Below are positions 20,451 to 32,453 of a stretch of 64,000 nt of DNA, piece after piece. The first letter of the stretch is position 1; each line of letters starts with the position of its first letter. The stretch comes from Bretschneidera sinensis (taxonomy: Eukaryota; Streptophyta; Magnoliopsida; Brassicales; Akaniaceae): contig CM043705.1 of NCBI GenBank assembly GCA_023935145.1, positions 19,335,001 to 19,399,000 of the forward strand. The letters are read 5' to 3'. The translations under genes were made by a program, and so were the position numbers. The notes below the pieces were generated by a model. It searched no databases. It was not told the DNA's origin and saw only the letters and a program-made list of their open reading frames with translations.

Positions 20451-22138
20451 ATATGTATATATGGACTTTACTATCTACATATTAAAAAATGCTCGATGTA
20501 CATCTACTCTATCTTCAAATGAAAAATGATAGATATTTAATTGCTTTTAAAAAAATATATTAAATGAAAGTGAAATCACATCTTCCCTTTGATTTAGAGT
20601 TTGAACTTAAGTATATTTTTTTTTGTCTAATAATCACCATCACTCTTTTATACTAGAGATTCAAACTTGATCATCTCATCATCTATATTATAAAAGGAAG
20701 AAAAGAACAAAAAATAAAGGCTTGCAACAATATTGTCGAGACTAATACATATATAGTGGAAGGGGAAATATACATTGAATGAAGGGGTTACACCGAATAT
20801 TCGAATGATAATATATATCAATTGATGTATGATGACATGTCCGGGTTCATGGGTGAATGATGAAAATGCACAGTTAGGACTTACGAGTTGATGGCAGCGA
20901 TAATGCCAAAAATGGGGGGTGGGTGATGCAGTAATGGTAGCGGTGAGGTCATTCCACGTTAGAGGAAGTATTTTGACAGATGCTATTCATGCAACGGTCT
21001 CTAGCAAACCAGTGTTTAATTATGTCTTTTCCATGTGTACGCTATCTACTGTTATTGGCCTTTCGGAATATTTTCGACTGTCCAAGACTAGAAAGTAGAC
21101 TGGTTAAAAAATATTAATATACTTATTAACGTTGTTGATAATTTTTTAATTTTTTATAAATTTAAAATTAATTTTATAATTAATTTAAAAAATTAAGTAT
21201 CACCGACAAAATTATTTATCGATAATAAAATTTTTAAAAATTTAAATTATTTTTTTTAAAAAATAAACATCACTAACGATTATATATCTCTTAATAATAA
21301 TTAAATTTTAAAAATATTAAAAAAAATATATTTTTACAAAACATTTAATACCTATCAGATGGTGACAGAGTCATTACAATAGAATTTGCGCCCAGGGCTC
21401 ATCATTAGCACCCAAAGTTATCATTTTCGCAAAAAATTCAGCGCTTCATCGAAAAGTATTTTACACGTAACTGCGCTTCCAACCGTTAAAGGTCAAAATT
21501 ATTTAGATTATCAAAATAACTGGCGGTAAAAAAATTAAAATCCTTAAAATTAAAATTTTATCTTATTACTCATGCTTCCACATCTGCAAATCATTATATA
21601 AAATGGGTTCTTTTCCTACGTTTAACTTTTTTCTTTTATCTTTGTGGGTCCAGTGTTTGAATAGCAAAAATTCTATCTTTGCGCCACTGCAGGTCTTATC
21701 TTCCTCCCAATACTCTCAATTTTGGGGGAGGTTAGCTACTTTTTTTCCTTACTACTATAATTTCTGTTTTTTTATTCTCTTTTTGTGTGATTACAGAAAC
21801 ATCATTATCATCATCGAGCTGGCCCATCTCTTTCGTCTTTGAATTCCTACGTCCCAGTAATTTTTTTTTTTTTTTTCATTTTCAATGGTTTCGATCTTTA
21901 TGGTTCTATTTTTTTTTAGAAGTGTTCAAATATGACCTATGAGGTTTTCTTTAGACAATTTTTCCCATTGCAGATATGTTTCACTCCCAAACTTTTTTTT
22001 TTTTTTTCATTTTTCAATTAATTTTTGCCAAGTTTTTTTCTACCCAGATATGTATTTCTTGATGCTGCAGGGATGAAGAACCAATCAAAAATGTAGAGAA
22101 GAAGAAAACCCATCTCATAAATCATATTTGCATGTCTT
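20451..22138. other. AT-rich spacer to the Gy-2 LTR
   Basis: Very AT-rich (especially 21110-21340), with T homopolymers at 21860-22010. Short frames here (for example 21603-21842) lack protein-like composition. A Helitron-like TCTATATTATAAAAGGAAG occurs near 20690, but no matching end was found. Confidence 0.55.
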
Positions 22139-24385
22139 TGTTATAATGACCCATCTCAAGTAAACTCTATTGGAAATGGTATCATCACTTTTTAGAACGA
22201 AACATGACTTATATGCAATAACTATTTCATTTATTACTTGGAAATAATTACAAATTTTTGCTTCAATTTTTTTATAGAGAAGATACAAAATTTCATTGCA
22301 AAACTTATACAATAATTTACACAGATGCATGTACATGTAAAACACTTCTTACAAATTTACAAATATTTACTTTTTTTCTTTTTATTTTCTTTCTTTTTTT
22401 GTCTGAGGCTGCCAACCACGAAAACTTACCTAGATACTTACTCTAAATCTCAAGTCCAAGAATCTATCAGTCTTGCCTGTGACCTAAAATTTATTTAAAA
22501 TAATGGAGAATGAGCATTACAAGCTCAATGAATTTTGAGTTTACTAGAAGTACTCGATTTGTATATTTCTGATCATATTTTAATTACAGTTCATATATAA
22601 TTCAATATTTTCATTCAATCATTCATTCTCATATTACATCATTTTTCATCATTCCTCATATCATATTATATTTCATGTATTTTATTCACCATGTGAATAT
22701 CACTCCAGATATCAAACTCATTATTTTTCATCATAATTATCTTATCATGAGATTCATAATCATATTATCACAATTTCACAATCACCTTATGTATTCAGCA
22801 TCTTAATAATTATAAATAACTAAATGGATGCATAAACTTCATTCTTTCTTCAACATCTCATCATATCACATCTCATAATAATCATTTCTTTTTATTCATC
22901 ACATCTCATCATTTCACATCTTATCCATACCACAAGTATGAGTAATTTCATCAATTTTTAGGTATCCATACTAGTCTCTGGTACATTTCTCGAGGACATC
23001 TCCCCACATGTTGACATGTTTCATCAATACCAATCATGGTTCTGATCCTCTTCAGACCACATCCCCCTCTCGTGGCCCGACATGCATATGTACAATCACA
23101 CACAAGCAAACATAGCATATCATCATATAAATCAAATGATTTTCTTTATAGAGTCTTACTTTGTCATAACAATTTTAAATATCCTTTCAAGGATACAATT
23201 TTCATTAACTCATCATATATTTCATACTTTCAATCATTTCATCATTAAAAATGACACTTCTCTTAAATCATTCAATTAATACTTATATCATATATTTCAT
23301 CAAATCAAACATATTCATAATATATTCCATAGCTTTTCTCATTGTATTATTCATTTCAAGTTTTTATTCATATTTCTAGTTTTTCTCGGTTGCTAACAGT
23401 AAAGTGAACTCTCCATGTAGCACTAATACTATCTGTAAATTACCTCTTTGCCTTTGGTGCTCCTTTTAGCAATATCACCAGATTGCTCACGACCACTTAA
23501 CCAGAATATTCTTATCGATTTCACTATCTCATAGTTTAATTTATACCCTGCATTGGGTTAAATTCATGAATATTTATGCATGTTTCATCATAACTTTAAA
23601 TTCACAATTTCGGTGAAATTCTTTTTCTTTTAATTTAAATCTAATCCAAACTTTTTAAAGAAAAATACAAGAACTAAACTCTCAAAAATAAAAATCTTAG
23701 AATACAATTGTTGAAATTAAATTTCCAAAACTTTTTTCACAGAATTCGTGAAATATGTCAGTGAATTAGTTAAATTCCAACATAAGATTCTATAGAGAGA
23801 ATGAGTTGTAGAGAGAGAAAATGACGTTCAAATGTTTAGAAATTAAATTGTGAACATTCGAACTCTTTTATATGAAAACTTTTGACTGACAGGTTGACTG
23901 CCCGATCGACTGGTAGATTACTAACAAAATTTTGAAAATTTATTAGTTCATTGTCCAGAACCCCACCGGTCGACTAACCAGTCGACCAACCACCCTACAG
24001 GTTGATCGATTAACTGACCAACCATTCGACTGATTACCCCACCAACCGACTGACTAGCCGACCAGTTGAGTCATCAATCGATCACCCATCAATAACTTTT
24101 CTGGTCGACCTCCATCATCTTACTAGTTGACCTACAACTCAATCGGTTAGGTTACCATTCGACTTTCCAATCAACCAGTACTCCCCTTTATGCAATAAAA
24201 TTTACATATTTCCTTCCTTGAATTCTTTCTAACTCTTTTTCTTTAATGTATTCAAATTCTTTCTTCAATAACTATTTCAAACTCAAGTTTCAAATTATGT
24301 TAGATATATATTTATGCATGATAGTTACAATATAAACTTCACAATTTTACCAATTTACCCTTATATTGAGGGTATGGGTCAGACA
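22139..24385 (-). repeat. 3' LTR of Gy-2
   Basis: On the minus strand it starts TGTCTGACCCATACC at 24385 and ends GGGTCATTATAACA at 22139, keeping TG...CA ends. It shares the ACATGTTGACATGT site (23006-23019) and the end region of Del/Tekay LTRs with Gy-1 and Gy-3, but is otherwise diverged. Frames inside it are not genes. Confidence 0.8.
23880..24180. repeat. Degenerate GTCGAC/ACTGACCAG-rich array in Gy-2 LTR
   Basis: A stretch of about 300 bp is built from many short variants of (A/G)TCGAC(T/C), ACCGACTGAC and CCAGTCGACC in both orientations. It contrasts with the surrounding AT-rich LTR. Period is irregular (about 15-25 bp), so it is a decayed minisatellite rather than a perfect tandem. 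Confidence 0.75.
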
Positions 24386-24435
24386 ATTCTAACCACCACA
24401 TAAAAATTTCATCATCGAAATTTTCTTATTTATAT

Positions 24436-24522
24436 CATGAAAAAGTTGGGGATATTATTTTTTCATTACAGCTTCATGTTCCCATGTAATTTCCTCAACA
24501 TCTCGTTTTCACCACAATACTT
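24436..24522 (-). pseudogene. Gy-2 pol C-terminal tail (chromodomain-like), displaced
   Basis: In one minus-strand frame this reads KVLW, a stop, then KRDVEEITWEHEAVMK. This is the conserved end of Del/Tekay polyproteins (V-E-E-A-T-W-E...), which tethers integrase to chromatin in chromoviruses. It is cut from the rest of Gy-2 by Gy-3, whose LTR starts at 24523. Confidence 0.8.
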
Positions 24523-24933
24523 TGTAATACCTGTTTTCGTAAAGTAAGGGCAAAGAAGTAATTTAATAAATACGATATGAAGTTTAAATAATATAGTTAC
24601 GCGAAAGATGTAGTATTGAATAAAATAATTCTTTTGAAAAAAAAAATTTGGGATGTGGACGTCATTAAAAGAAAAGAAGTAAAAAAAAAAAGAACTTTGG
24701 ACTTGAACGTCTAGAAGCAAGAAAAGAAAAGAAAATATAAAAAAGTAAAGTTAAAAAAAAAAACCAACAAAGTCAAAAAAGGGGGCAGCAGGTGGCAAAA
24801 CCTGTTGTGAGGCCAAAATGAAAGAAATGGTAAGTTGACACATTTTAGTGTCGTGGCAATGGGAGAATTGGGGGGGACTACTGTTGGTGCTTGCAAATTG
24901 GTAAGTTGCCGAGATTTTATGGCAGCAACCATG

Positions 24934-24946
24934 TATATATATATAT
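24934..24946 (+). promoter_or_regulatory. TATA region of Gy-3 5' LTR
   Basis: TATATATATATAC is followed by an imperfect inverted repeat GAAATCTG...CAGATTTC (24956-24977). The 3' LTR has the same at 32868-32878. Position about 410 bp into the LTR suits a U3 promoter, with R-U5 occupying the rest. Confidence 0.6.
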
Positions 24947-25903
24947 ACACCTCTGTGAAATCTGTTTACAGATTTCACATAGCTCCTTTCAATTTCTTGT
25001 TTTCTCAAATCTCTTGGGGACCCAAAGAAATGCTGAAAGAACAAAATTTTGAAGGGGTTTTCTGCGCAATTTCATAGAGAATCAAGAATAGCTATCAGAA
25101 AAGTAGAAGGTAATATCATAATGTTTATTTTTGAATTTCTGACATTTATGAAATTTCCTAAGTTCAAAGTGGGAATTTTTAAAGTGTGTGGTTTATATCG
25201 AATTGAAGAATAAATTAGAAAATTTATATAAATATGATGTCAGGTGTTAGTGAGCTACAACCGAGGGAATTTTTGAGAGATACGAGAAAGGCAAGGAGGT
25301 GATCCACGGGTAGCTCTAAGAGCTACGTGGTGAGTTGGATTTACTTTAAGTAATCCAAATAAAAATGAAAAATTTAGCGATAATAGTAAAATAAATTATT
25401 AGTTTATGTTGTGGTGATAGATAAATATTTGGTTGATATTTATGATATGAATTTTGGACATGTAGAAAAATTATTAGGAGAAAAATAATATTTTTGGGGA
25501 TAATAAGTTGATTTAATAATAAAAGGATAAGTGAAATTCTTAATGAGTTATATTGATGTTTTGATACAAATTTTGAGGAGACGAATTTTTGTGAGTCTTG
25601 TAAAGCTTTAATAGATGGTTTGATGTGAATTTGGGATGAGAAGGATTTAGTGGAATTTTATATAATTTGATAAAAATAAGGATGATTTGATGTGATTTGG
25701 GATGAAATTTAGTAGATCTTGGCAAGTTTTAATGGATGATTGATGTGATTTGAGATGAGAGGAATTTAGTGAAATTTTTGTTATATAAATTTGAGAATAA
25801 TCAGGATAGTCAATTTAAGTGTGTTGAATTTATATGTTGTTTTATATTACTGTTGATATGCATATTTCATATCATTGTTCATCTGCATATGCATTAAATG
25901 AAA

Positions 25904-26097
25904 AGAAAAGAACCGGGAAGGTAGCCGGTCTAATAAAAAATGAAAGAACGGGAAGGCAGCCCGTCTAATGAAAATAAAAAAATCGGGAAGGTAGCCGGTC
26001 TTATGAGATTGAAAGAACCAGGAAGACAGTCAGTCTAAATGAGAATGAAAAAACCGAGAAGGCAGCTGGTCTAAGATAATAACAACCTGTCGACAGG
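25904..26097 (+). repeat. Five-unit ACCGG...CCGGT array plus CCTGTCGACAGG palindrome
   Basis: Five units of 33-37 bp (AAAGAACCGGGAAGGCAGCC then GGTCTAATGAAAAT) run from 25904 to 26078. In well-kept units ACCGG and CCGGT can pair around an 8-base loop. A perfect 12-bp palindrome CCTGTCGACAGG follows at 26086-26097. The 3' LTR has the same array (about 33830-34004) and palindrome (34015-34026, one change). The region lies downstream of the TATA box and would be transcribed. Confidence 0.85.
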
Positions 26098-26160
26098 TGG
26101 AAAGACGTTCCCATCATATGCATTCATTGCATTACATATGTTTTAATTATTGCTTGCATT

Positions 26161-27835
26161 ATTGAAATGCTGAGGTGTGGTGTATTATTGTGATTATAAT
26201 TATAGATGATTGAGTCTCACAAAAAACTTGTTGTGAGTTTTAAATTACTTGCAAGTGCACGAGTCGTTTGCAATATAGTGTTGTGCAAGTGCGAGGTCGA
26301 ATCCACAGGGAATTGTGTTGTGAAAATATTTTTATCTAAACTAAGCCTATTTTAATCTAGTTCCAAGTTTTGAATTGTCTTTTGCAAAACAAATATAAAC
26401 TAAACTAAATTGATTTAAAGACTAATGATAAAAAAACACTAAGGTTTCTGAATCCACCCCACCAAAGTTAAGCATATATCTTCATGTTCTAAAAATAGCC
26501 TATCAAAACATTCCATGAATCCAACTTAAAACAAAAAACAACAAATATCCCAATTAAACCAAAAGCATCTTATGTATCCGCTTTTAACAAATCACAAAGG
26601 AAATCCCATTTAATCAAAAACAATTTGATTTATCCATCAGATGAAACACACAGAATATCCAACAGAACAATTTAAACACAATCAATCATAAGATTTTACT
26701 CAAATAATTGACAGAACATTTATACTAAAAAAAAACATTAGAATTGTATAAACAAATCTGAAACTATTATGCCAAACAACGACGAGGCTTCATCTTCAAC
26801 CTTAGTTGAAGATTTTAGCCACTCATAATCATGAAACTAGAGTTCATAATAAAAGTGCTAAACATTAAACTAAAAAAAACAATAAATTAAAACTGACTAT
26901 ACATGGGAGAAATTCCACTCACTGTTGGGCGGCACTTCTCCTCGTGGTAGCAAAGCCTTCGGGATCCACCAAAATACTAGCAGATGTCCACCGGATTACA
27001 CCAAATGGCACCAGGAATTGCACACTAAAGATGAAGTGAAAAGGGGCTTATATAGGGAAATATCACAAGTGCAATGTGTTTCTAATCCGATGTGGGATAC
27101 TGCAGATTCCAGCTTTTGCTCTTCGACCTTTGTCTACTAAAACTGCCATAACTTTCTCTAGAAAAATCATTTTATTGATTTGTAAAATTCCTCAGAAAAT
27201 AGACATCCAGATCTTTCCAAGAATATATGGCTCATCTCCTGGTTCTTCCTGAATCAATACAGTTAAATCATAAAAAATGGCTGATCTGTCACGTTGAAAT
27301 CATGCACAGCCTGACCTTTTGTCTACTAAAACTGCCATAACTTTCTCTAGAAAAATCACTTTATTGATCCATAAAATTCCCTAGAAAATAGACATCCGGA
27401 TCTTTCCAAGCATATATGGCTCATTCCTGGTTCTTCCTGAATCAATACAGTTTAATCCTAAAAAATGGCTGATCTGTACGAGTAATTCTGGCAATTTAGT
27501 GAAACTCCTTTCCCAGTGCTTGTAAACCTGAAATACAATGAAAACAAATCAAAGTAAAAAATTCCTAAGCTAACAAATGTAAATTAAGTGGCCAAAATAT
27601 GCAATATTTTTCACTTATCAAGTCTCACAGAAAGAGACAGTTATGATGATAAGATTATTGAAATGCTGAGGCGTGGTGTATTATTATGATTAAAATCATA
27701 GATGATTGAGTCTCACAGAAAGAGACCGTTATGATGATAAGATTATTGAAATGCTGAGGTATGGTGTATTATTGTGAATATAAATATAGATGGATGAGTC
27801 TCACAGAGAGACAGTTATGGTGATAAGAATAATCT
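26161..27835 (+). repeat. Three tandem units of about 80-90 bp in Gy-3 5' LTR, split by insertion
   Basis: Each unit has ATTATTGAAATGCTGAGG, GTGTATTATT, ATAGATGATTGAGTCTCACA and GAAAGAGACAGTTATGATGA. Unit 1 is cut by the insertion at 26218-27620 and the others follow to about 27835. The uninterrupted equivalent in the 3' LTR is about 34085-34345. Confidence 0.85.
26218..27620 (-). mobile_element. Athila-related LTR with internal stub, nested in Gy-3 5' LTR
   Basis: On the minus strand it begins TGATAAGTGAAAAATATTGC (27620) and its LTR ends CTCACAACA (26229). It then continues AGTTTTTTGTG, which looks like the first bases after an LTR (compare AGTTTTTGACGCC in the Athila element). The flanks share AGTCTCAC on both sides. 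The 3' LTR of Gy-3 shows the empty site. Near the LTR end is the shared block TGTGGATTCGACCTCGCAC. A tandem duplication of about 188 bp lies at 27125-27500. Confidence 0.8.
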
Positions 27836-28389
27836 AGATGGTAGACTTTATGATATGAACCTCATTACGAGGTAATTACGAGATTATTGGTGGTATTAAG
27901 ATGAACAAATAAATAAGAGGAAGAGATTGATAGAGAATAAATATCATGACATATGTAATGATAGTAGAGTGCTAGTATTGAGGGTATGAGATATAAATTG
28001 ATTAAATATTAAAATACTGTTTATACAAATGAGTACTTTTAGTAAATTTAATTCACTGAGCTTGTGAAGCTCACTCCTCATTGTACAATGATTTTCAAGT
28101 AGTAATCTTGACAAATAGTTTGGTGAGTTGAAGTTCAGAACAAATCATTTTTGTAAGCCACGTGCGTGTCATCATCCTCAGACTAATGAGAAAATAGAAT
28201 GAAAAATTTATTTGTAAATATTCATGCATTTTACATTGTATAGAATGTTTAAAGATTGGATTAATGAGGTAAAAAATTTCTTTTGGTATTATTTATTTTT
28301 ATTGTTGCATATATGTGTCGTGCTGGGATTATCAAAATGTGATGATACCGTCTCGGGGGTGGCCAACCCAAGATGAGTCGTTACAATTT

Positions 28390-28401
28390 TGGTATCAGAG
28401 C
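28390..28401 (+). promoter_or_regulatory. Primer-binding site of Gy-3
   Basis: TGGTATCAGAGC, initiator Met-tRNA type, four bases after the 5' LTR end. Confidence 0.92.
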
Positions 28402-28466
28402 ATTAGGTTTTTCAGATTCTATAGACTGTATAAAAAGTAATAAAGTGGAAGATTAAAAAAAATTAT

Positions 28467-29800
28467 AATGAACAGTCTAAGGATGACACATGGATGTGCT
28501 AGAGCTAGAGTTAGAGTTTTTGATTGGAGACGGGGTGGTAGGCCCCAATATTTTGACAAGTCGAGGTTGAGTCTGAATCTGTGGTTCCTAGAAGGAAATG
28601 TGCTGATAGTAGGATTGATATTAGTAATATAATTAATATTAGTAAAGGTATGAGAGAATCTGAAGTTGAAAGAGATGAGCTAAGATAAGCTCTTACACAT
28701 GCTTTTGAGAAAATGAATGTAACAGATAATAGAGTGGATAGCTTATAGCATAGACTTGATGAATAGGCTAGAGTAGTGTCTGATGTTGTTAATCCAGTAA
28801 TGGTAGACACTTAAAAAGGGGGAAAAATGAATTTATGCATGAGATGCAGGAAGATATAATTAAGCTGAATGCCTTGTGGTTTAAAGGATCTATGAATCTT
28901 TTTATGCAGGAGTTTTAGGGAAAATATGTAGAGAGATTTATTTGATATTTTATCAATGACTGACAGGCGGAGAGTTGTTTTTGCTCTGTTTAAATTAGAG
29001 AGAAAGGCCCTAGAATGCTGAAAAGATATTCTTCCCAAAGTAAGTGCAGATGTTGATAGATTCTTAACTTAGAATAGGTTTAAGGAGGTTTTCCTTGATA
29101 AATATTATCCTACTTTTAGAGCCTAACATGATAGAGACTGATTTATTTGAGGTATATGAATTATGTCAGGTTGGTGGATATATCACTTCAGATTGAGAAA
29201 TATGTGATGGAGTTTAAGGGAAAGAGAAAGAGTGGTTAAAGAGGCCTAGACATAAAGGTTATAGAGGTAGTGGTAGTATGAGTGTAGAGGGTGAGAGACT
29301 ACCCCAAATAAGACGTTCCTTGTTACAGGGAACTAAAGTACAAAGTCAGAGGAAAGCAGGATCTATTATTTTTTGTAGCTCAAAATACTATTGGTGGGAC
29401 CCTTAGATTTGGGAGACAGGTTATGGTAACTGGAAGTTATGACAGAGGAAGTAAGTATGCCACCAAGGGAAATAGTAATCTGACATATGATTGAGAGACA
29501 AAAGTTGTTATAGATATATTCAGATGAGATATTTATCCCAGAATTGTCAAAATTTGAAATGCTTTATGTGTAGAGAAGGTGGACATGTCAGTTTTGGTTG
29601 ATATTGATGCAACCCATTCTTTTGCATCCAATATTCATACGAAATCTATTGAAGTATGTATTAGCCATTGGATAAAATATTTTTGTTGAAATTCTCACTA
29701 GAGATAGAGTGATAATCATAAATGTTTACAAGGGTGGTGTGATTCGTATCAGTAATAGAAAATTTGAAGCTGATTTTTATCTTTGAATATGGTTGATTGT
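28467..29800 (+). pseudogene. Gy-3 gag and protease remnants, fused by deletion
   Basis: The gag start is at 28467 and reads through MTHGCARARVRV, equivalent to the Gy-1 gag N-terminus, then breaks repeatedly. At about 29555-29640 the second CCHC knuckle (CFMCREGGHVS) runs straight into a protease active-site motif (VDIDATHSFAS). The normal stretch between knuckle and protease is deleted. The active-site triplet is D-I-D rather than D-S-G. No long open frame exists. The minus-strand frame across 28511-28810 is an antisense shadow. Confidence 0.75.
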
Positions 29801-30029
29801 TTTAGACAAAAAGATAGTGTTATCGATATGGACATGAGGAGTGTAACTTTCAAAGAGAACATAAGATACTCTCGAACTATCTTATTTTGCTTTGACCACT
29901 AGGAGATGGTTGAAGAAGATTTGTGAGAAATATTTGGTATACATAATGGATTCTAAACAGGAAAATAGAAAGTTAGAATAAATCTTGGTGGTGAAATATT
30001 ATTCTAATGAAATTCTTGATGAGTTGCCT

Positions 30030-31290
30030 AGGTTGCTTCCAAGTAGGGGGATTAAATTTTCTATTGATGTGATACCAGGATCATCACATATATTTAATAG
30101 CACTCTACAGAATGATGTTAGCTAAATTGAAAGAGTTGAATGTACCATTTTAAAAAAAAAAAATTGGATAAACAATTTATCATACCTAATGTATTTAAAG
30201 GAGCCCATAAGTTGTCATGAATGAGGAAGATGGAACGATGAGATCGTGTATAGACTATAGATAGTTGAATAAGAACAAATATGTTTTTCCCAGGATAAAT
30301 AAAGGGTTTGAGCAGAGTAAGGAGTGAAAGTATTTTCTAAGATAAACCTGAGATTAAGTTATCATCAATTGAAGATAGAGAATGGAGACATGCCTAAGAT
30401 TGTTTTTAGGACACGTTATAGTCATAAGCTTTTTGTGATGTCATTTGGATTAACTAATGTTCCAGAAACATTCATGGACTTGATGAATAAAATGTGTAAA
30501 CTATTTATTTATAATCTTGTGGTTGTCTTCAGTAATGACATTCTGATATATTCTGAGAAGGAAGAACAGCATATGGAATATTAGACAGTGTGTTGGTGAT
30601 TCTGAGGAAAGAGACATTATATGCAAAGTTTTCTAAGTGTGAGGGTTGGCTGAAGGAAATAATTTTCTTGGAATATGTAATATCAAGAAATGGCATAACA
30701 GTTGATCCACAAAAGGTAGAGAAAATGTTAAGTTAGGAGAGACCAACTAAGGTGATTGAAATTAGAATCTTCTTAGGGTTAGCTGGTTATTATAGAAGAT
30801 TCTTTCAAAAATTTTCTATTATTAAATTTCTGTTGAATAGACTGACCAGTAAAGATGTGAAATTTGTGTGGTGAAGGAAGTGTAAGAAAAATTTCCAATC
30901 ACTAAAGGAGATATTGACTACAGCTCCAACATTGGTGTTTTCTTTCTGGTGATGAAGGATTTGTGGTATATAGTAATACGTCACATCAATGAGGGGGATA
31001 TGTGTAACATAGGAAAGCTGTGGCCCATACTTTTAGGCAATTGAGGATTCATGATAAGAAATTTCCCTACTCATAACTTAGAGTTGGCTGCTATAGTGTT
31101 TACTTTAAAAATTGGAGACATCATCTGTATGAAGCCACTTGTGAGATAGTCATGGGTTATAAAAGTTGAACATACTTACCTACCCAGAGGGAGTTGAATT
31201 AGAGGCAGAGATGGTAAATGAAGTTGATTAGTAACTGTGATTATACAATTCAATATCATCTAGAAAATGTGAAGGTGATAGTTGATACAT
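30030..31290 (+). pseudogene. Gy-3 reverse transcriptase and RNase H remnants
   Basis: RT N-terminal traces lie at 30030-30310. 30324-30584 encodes FSKINLRLSYHQLK, FRTRYSHKLFVMSFGLT and the catalytic loop VVVFSNDILIYS. The family has F-I-D-D there, so the first Asp region is S-N-D and the site is damaged. The connection motif [15 protein letters not shown] is at about 30777-30820, and RNase H traces with many stops extend to about 31290. Confidence 0.8.
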
Positions 31291-32453
31291 TGAGTAGAAA
31301 GTCTACAAGAAAGTTAACTGCTAGTGGGAGCCCTGATGTGAAATTGATGAGGGATTTAGAGAAATGAGAATAAAGCTGAACATCAGTGGTAGAGGATCAT
31401 GGATAAAGAATATAGAGATGCAAGGTATAGATGAAGAGATATAAAAGATTAAGTATTGAGTGCTTACCAGAAAACAATATAAGTTCAAAATTTGAAATGA
31501 TGGTATCCTGGATAGAAATAATGTTTTCAATAACGCAGAGTTGAAAAAAGAGATAAGCAGGGAGGCACATAATGATGTAGAGTTGATGCAATCCAGTAAC
31601 AATAAGATATATACAGGATTGAGATAGAATTTTCTGATGGTCAGGATTGAAGAGGGATGTAGCTGATAGAAAGAATTATTAGGGTACTAGAAGATATATT
31701 AAGGACAAAGGTGATGAGTTTCTCAAATAGTTAGGATGCTTACATGCCATCAATTGAAATTGCTGATAATAATCAGTAACAATCTAATATTGGAATACCT
31801 TTATGTTGAGGCATTGTACGGTCGGAGGTGTAGAATACCTTTATGTTGAGAAGAAATGGAAGAGAAAAATATATTTGGTTTATCAATTATTGAGCTAACA
31901 ATTGATAAGATCAAATTGGTTAGAGAGAATCGTAAAGCAGCACAGAGTAGACCAAATAGCTATGCTAATAATAAAATGAGATCTCTTAAGTTTCAAGTAA
32001 GTGATTGGGTGTATTGAAAAATATCTAAATGAAAATGTGTATTGAGATTTAAACAGAAAAGGAAAGTTGAATCTGAGATTTATGGGACCTTGTGAGGTGG
32101 TTGAGAAAGTTGGACTAGTTGTGAATAGCTTGGATTTGCCTTCAGAGTTGAAGCAGTGGCATAACATATTTCACGTTTCACTTTTAAGAAGGTGTTTACA
32201 TGATGAATAATATAATAGTTCGAGCTAAGCTATAGAAATTCAAAAAGTTCGGGTTTTTATACTAATATGAGGATTTTAGATAAAAAGAACAAGTCTTATG
32301 TAATAAAATACTGTTTAAGTTCTGTGGTGGAATAAGGATGTTAAAGAGATTACGTGAAAGTGTGAGACAAGTATGAAGAAATATTATTTACATTTGTTTC
32401 TGGAGTTAGATAAGGAAATTTCGGGGACGAAATTTTTGTAAGGTGGGTAGATT
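31291..32453 (+). pseudogene. Gy-3 integrase remnants (core missing) and PPT
   Basis: Traces of the integrase zinc region end near 31690 (WSGLKRDVADRKNY). After about 150 bp the C-terminal region appears: KIRSNW-like, then RKAAQSRPNSYANNKMRSLK and FQVSDWVY (31905-32020). The D-D-E core between them is deleted. The end motif ATTTCGGGGACGAAATTTTT and the purine tract AAGGTGGGTAGA lie at about 32418-32452, directly before the 3' LTR. Confidence 0.75.

Larger units (their letters stand above)
24523..28385 (+). repeat. 5' LTR of Gy-3 (contains nested LTR insertion)
   Basis: Starts TGTAATACCTG and ends GAGTCGTTACA. Without the insert at 26218-27620 it is about 2.46 kb, matching the 3' LTR. The two LTRs are highly alike over long stretches with scattered differences, including a deletion in the poly-A region near 24640. 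Confidence 0.92.

Noticed and set aside
20685..20705. Helitron 5' terminus (TCTATATTATAAAAGGAAG)
   Set aside because: No CTRR end with a preceding hairpin could be found downstream by eye, and the motif is plausible by chance in AT-rich DNA.
21110..21340. Possible CACTA-type or other inverted-repeat transposon
   Set aside because: Some inverted AT-rich segments exist, but there are no defined ends or target duplication. It is low-complexity sequence.
28511..29038. Minus-strand ORFs over the start of the Gy-3 interior
   Set aside because: The plus strand carries the gag start and fits the element. The minus frames have no family pattern.
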